From assembly GCA_963931865.1 (NCBI GenBank), contig OZ007506.1:6651393-6715392 (forward strand): a stretch of 64,000 nt of DNA. Direction: 5' to 3'. The notes below the pieces were generated by a model that saw nothing but the letters and a program-made list of their open reading frames with translations, had not been told where the DNA came from and ran no database searches. Each line of letters starts with the position of its first letter. Within the stretch, counting starts at the first letter, position 1. Shown piece by piece: positions 60,401 through 64,000 of the stretch. This DNA is from Axinella damicornis. Its lineage: Eukaryota > Porifera > Demospongiae > Axinellida > Axinellidae. Made by a program: the position numbers and the translations under genes.

Positions 60401-60659
60401 GAAATGGGTTGGCCTCCTGTGATTCGGCATTATGCTAGCGTTCCTTGGGCACCAGATAGCTAGCTAACCTTTCATGGAGGATGGGAGGCTCTTGATTTTT
60501 TTTCTTTCTTTCTTCCAGTTGATTTATTATGTATATAGCTATATAGCTATTCACTGCTTTGGTAGTGTAATCATGGCTCTAAAGATTGTAGTGCACTCTT
60601 CTATATATGGCTGCAGTACAAATTCTTTGTAGCATTTTGTTTATTATGGTCTCAAATAA

Positions 60660-61690
60660 TTGGAGTTCAGGACATGCCAATCTCCACAGGGCCGCACCAT
60701 AAAAGATGTGCAGAAAACCTTCACGTGATTTGGACTGCTGGCCTAATGACTGGATCACAGCTGAGGAACAGACTCCAAAATTTGCTAGAAGGCAATTAGC
60801 ACGTCTAATAAATCTTTCATTTTGTTCTCAGAGTCAGAGAGATCACATGACAGAGTGTGTCCTACGCAAACAACAATATTTGTCCACAAACTCAAACCTT
60901 TCATCATCCACAACCACAGACTTATGTGAATGGAAGCAAATGAGTTGAGTTTTTTTCCAAAGCTAAATATCAGAAGCAAAATCCGAACAGACATGAAGTA
61001 TCCTTCTGTCAGGCTTCTGAGTGCATGAGAAGGTGCAAACAGAGCGTCCGGCCGAGATCAATTGCATAACAGAGACCAGCAACAAACATCCCTTCCCAGT
61101 GACAACCTATGCCAAGTTTTTGCTGACATTGTACAAGTTCATCTATGTAAACAGTAAACAGTATTGGGGATAAGACCCCTCCCTGCCGGACACCATTAGT
61201 CACGGGAAATGGTGAAGATAGAATACCATTCCACCTGATCTCCAGATGCTGGTTACTGTACCACTGCAGCAAAAATCGGATAACAGGATTGGGCAGATTC
61301 CACTGACATAGAGCCTCAAAAGGCTGGCCATGGTCTACCACATCAAAGGCTTTTCTCGTAACTAACAGAGCACATCGGACCTTTGACCCATGATGAATGT
61401 AGCCAAACAAGTTTCAGTGCAGAGATCTGTAGAGAAGCCCTTGGCAAATCTGATGTGCAGAAAACATCTGGAAATGACATCAATATGCACAGTTCCAATA
61501 ATTTGCTGAGACAGGAAGCCAAAGCAATTCCACAATAATTGGTTGACTTAGCAGGATCCTTTAGACCTTTGGGAATGGGCTGAATGATGGAGTCATGAAG
61601 ACATTCGGGTGTGCATGTGGCCATGACGAAGCAGGGCAATAAAGAGACTTGAGCCAAAAGAGGAGGGGCGCGTAAAACATGATCAGACAT
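60660..61690 (-). pseudogene. Degenerate second non-LTR reverse transcriptase remnant
   Basis: Two offset minus-strand frames (61690-61343 and 61410-61009) carry RT blocks in order: IIQPIPKGLKDPAKSTNYCG, then a decayed motif A (RKAFDVVDH), motif B (GVRQGGVLSPILFTVYIDEL) and, at the motif C position, CYAIDLG, where the active YxDD is lost. A third frame (60994-60785) looks like the following region (VGHTLSCDLSDSENK). The sequence differs from the intact element at 58486-60400, so it is another family. Frameshifts make it inactive. Confidence 0.75.
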
Positions 61691-61699
61691 CAGCTGAGA

Positions 61700-62474
61700 T
61701 CAACCATCAGATTTAAATAAGAGCACCCACAACAGTATCAGAGTCAACTGTCATGCTCATCTCCTGTTATAAGAGAATGAACAGCAGAGAGTCTCTTTTA
61801 CAGCGACTTTTAAACTTTGCTGACCATAATTCAGCAACTTGGGGATCTCCTGATACACCATCAATCACAGGAGCCTTGTTAGCACAATGCTCTGAAAGTC
61901 TCTGGAGCGATTGGCAGCCAAGGCATTACCCATCTTTTCACGTTGTAGCTACATAATTCTCTCCTCTTCCCGAGTCTTTGCCTTGCCTCAGCCTTGTAAC
62001 TGTAACGCTGTTTTGTCTTTCTGATTGCAGGCAGTCATAATTTGGCTGTCTCTCATGCAGTAATAAATGATCAGCATAATTATAATTCTAAAACATAGTG
62101 CCTGCATGCAGGATAAGCATGCAGTATCAATCATATCACAATGTAACAGCAGGAAGGCATAAAAGTGATTACAATAACAGTCCGTATAGCTACCTGACAA
62201 CCAGGTGTGTCTACTTGGTATGTGTTTACATAGCTAAATAATACGTAGCTATACATCATATTATTATGGGCATGGTTGGCTGAGCACTCACATGAATGCA
62301 TACCAACCAATTCATAACTCTAGCCAAAGCATTCAGAAATATGAGACTCATGACATTCCTTATAGACGTCAACTTCACTAGCTGTAATGCTGTGTGTTGA
62401 GTACAGTAGCTACAGTGTACCCTGCAGCTCTCAATCGTCTCTGCTGTGGCAATACCACAAACTCAGTACCTGTA
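61700..62474. other. Intergenic, no gene seen
   Basis: Upstream region of the four-pass membrane protein gene. The frame of that gene stays open upstream to about 62394 but has no ATG there. No repeat or motif worth naming. Confidence 0.5.
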
Positions 62475-63122
62475 ATGAAGGCAATTGGACTTGGTGTAGC
62501 GTGTTGCTTGTTGCTGGTGATTGTCCTTCCTTGGCTGCTAGCCACATGCCTCACTTGGACCTATGCAGAAGTGGGATTTGAAGACGGGTCTGGATCTGGT
62601 GACAGCACTGACAACCGTCTTCTTGAGAGGGCGACTGCCATAGTACAGAGTGTTAGCGGTCTGGTTTATGTCACCTACATAAGTTTCGTTCTCTGCTGTA
62701 TGTGCTGTTTAGCCGATCATGATGACAGCTGCGTCCACTTTTGTCTGGCAATTGGTGTGGCAGTATTCGGCATAATCCCACTGATAGTTTCAATCGTCTT
62801 AATAATAAGCGTAGTCGACAACTCCTATTCCATTGGGCAAACCATCGGAGCTGTCAGTATAGTACTGTGCTTCGTGAGTACCTCCTGCTGCTGCTGTGTA
62901 GCACTGTGGGCTCTCTTCTGTGGCTCGGTTGGTGTGGAAAAACATGCAATATTCCCAGCCCCAATTGCATACTTGTCGAAACTGTTGAGGGACGATGAGG
63001 ACTCATGGAGTGGACTCGAAGATCTAGAGGCAGGAAAATCCAAGAAAAAGGCTATCAGCAGCGAGTCAAGTAAGGGCACTAAGCCAGATGACAAGAAGTC
63101 TTCAACTAGCAAAACTGTATAG
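62475..63122 (+). CDS. Small four-pass membrane protein, unrecognised, 215 residues
   Basis: I start at the first in-frame ATG (62475; MKAIGLGVACCLLLVIVLPW). Four hydrophobic segments are visible: about 3-25, 60-80 (VYVTYISFVLCCMCCLA), 88-112 (AIGVAVFGIIPLIVSIVLII) and 122-148 (GAVSIVLCFVSTSCCCCVAL). The second and fourth contain Cys clusters (LCCMCCL, SCCCCV) likely to be palmitoylated or close to the membrane face. The loop after the first segment is acidic and Gly/Ser-rich (DGSGSGDSTDN). The C-terminal tail is acidic, then Lys/Ser-rich (KSKKKAISSESSKGTK). The layout resembles tetraspan-type proteins, but I do not see the CCG motif of tetraspanins. Intronless. Confidence 0.65.
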   Translation: MKAIGLGVACCLLLVIVLPWLLATCLTWTYAEVGFEDGSGSGDSTDNRLLERATAIVQSVSGLVYVTYISFVLCCMCCLADHDDSCVHFCLAIGVAVFGIIPLIVSIVLIISVVDNSYSIGQTIGAVSIVLCFVSTSCCCCVALWALFCGSVGVEKHAIFPAPIAYLSKLLRDDEDSWSGLEDLEAGKSKKKAISSESSKGTKPDDKKSSTSKTV

Positions 63123-63826
63123 CTATGTAGATACCAACTCTCTTGAGTCAAGAATGCATCTGCTAGCCAGCTAAGACATTTCAGAGTAAACAGCACATGA
63201 TGAAGCACTACCCTACAATTTTTACTGGTGCATGTTTGTATGGTTTTCAGTTGCAATTCCTGTCATTGGAACAGTGATCATCAGTTTGGAAACAATTTGA
63301 CTATAGCTATACTTGTGTGGTGAGAATGGGATCGATACACCACGGTAGATTAGCATGATTAGTGATGTGAAAATAGATAATCGAACATCAGAATAGATAA
63401 TCGAACATCAGGTAAGGGTAGTCTGCGGGGCCACACCCGCACAAGGTCTGGCCCCCGCGAGAGATCAGCTCGAGACTAGCTAGTGACCTTCGAATTTCCA
63501 ACGCTGTACAGATGCTCCTGACAGATGCATAAGATGTTAGCAAAACTGACTGCTCCTAGAGAGCTAGAGCGAAACCTGCTGGGGCCGTGTCCGGAAATCC
63601 TCTCCGTTACCTTCGCTAACTGCGTACGTACAGTACTGATGCACTTCTCTAATCAATTCACATGCAGTTCTCTCAGGCAGCAAATTATGCGCAGCGTAGA
63701 ATCGCACAGTTGCATTTTAATTTTACTTGACCGTCCACCTCTCTTGCTCTAAATTAGCGGAACATGCAGTACGCTATACGCCCTCAGTTAAGCCTTTTGC
63801 ATTCCGCACTGTAGTTCGAGCGTGAA
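63123..63826. other. Intergenic, no gene seen
   Basis: Contains a direct repeat AATAGATAATCGAACATCAG (two copies, about 63373-63412). A CpG-containing stretch follows toward 63826 and could be promoter sequence for the candidate exon at 63827. Confidence 0.45.
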
Positions 63827-63861
63827 ATGGCCTCCAAAGCTCCAAGTTCGGAAGTTCAAGG
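63827..63861 (+). CDS. Candidate first coding exon of a gene running off the window
   Basis: ATGGCCTCCAAAGCTCCAAG... reads MASKAPSSEVQ and stops at a GTACAG donor-like site. The start context (GTGAAATGG) is good, and the next 140 bp look intronic. Too short to identify. It could be chance. Confidence 0.3.
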
Positions 63862-64000
63862 TACAGCGATTGTAGTTTTCATTCGATGTGCGTTGCCTGC
63901 ACAAGTTTCAAGCGTCATAACATACTACGAAACACTATTATCTATGGTCACTATACGGTGCCCTGAACGTGAAGAATCTTTCCTCTGAGCTGAGTACAGT

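Overview
The window is nuclear DNA of an early-branching animal, most likely a sponge (demosponge). This is inferred from spliced, clearly animal genes (a Notch-effector HEY-type bHLH-Orange repressor and a CEP97-like centriole protein) lying close together with intronless genes for lineage-type proteins, in DNA dense with short palindromic transposons and microsatellites. No species can be named from the sequence alone.

Layout. (1) 1-22158, plus strand: the 3' part of a multi-exon CEP97-like gene. The window opens just after where the N-terminal leucine-rich repeats should be. What follows is a Q-rich segment, a long disordered exon, three IQ motifs, coiled coil, a fibronectin type III (FN3) domain and a ~480-residue disordered tail. 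(2) 23190-28088, minus strand: a complete five-exon HEY gene of about 304 codons, tail-to-tail with the CEP97-like gene. (3) 28089-28557: a compact head-to-head intergenic region holding a CRE palindrome, a CACGTG E-box and an inverted CCAAT box, shared by HEY and HDDC2. (4) 28558-43383, plus strand: a complete eight-exon HDDC2-type HD-domain 5'-nucleotidase gene of 190 codons, with a separate intronless 306-codon gene nested in intron 4. (5) 43384-49441: a 22-bp satellite, a foldback element, an intronless gene for a membrane-anchored caspase-fold protein that seems to lack both catalytic residues, and a broken retrotransposon gag fragment. (6) 49442-53365, minus strand: an intronless 1307-codon gene for a secreted-type beta-helix protein (Pmp-like repeats) joined to a multipass membrane domain. 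(7) 53366-61700: a repeat-rich tract with palindromic elements, minisatellites and two non-LTR retrotransposon remnants. (8) 62475-63122: a small four-pass membrane protein. A possible first exon of another gene lies at 63827.

Repeats. The dominant repeat is a set of hairpin-forming miniature elements that share the end TAGCCTCGTTCCCAGGCC but have unrelated stems. Several are flanked by exact 8-9 bp target-site duplications, so they are genuine transposition products. The genes do not form a pathway. The only regulatory coupling the sequence suggests is the shared HEY/HDDC2 promoter.

Exon boundaries were set by GT/AG sites with reading-phase continuity and family similarity recalled from memory. 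No database search was run.
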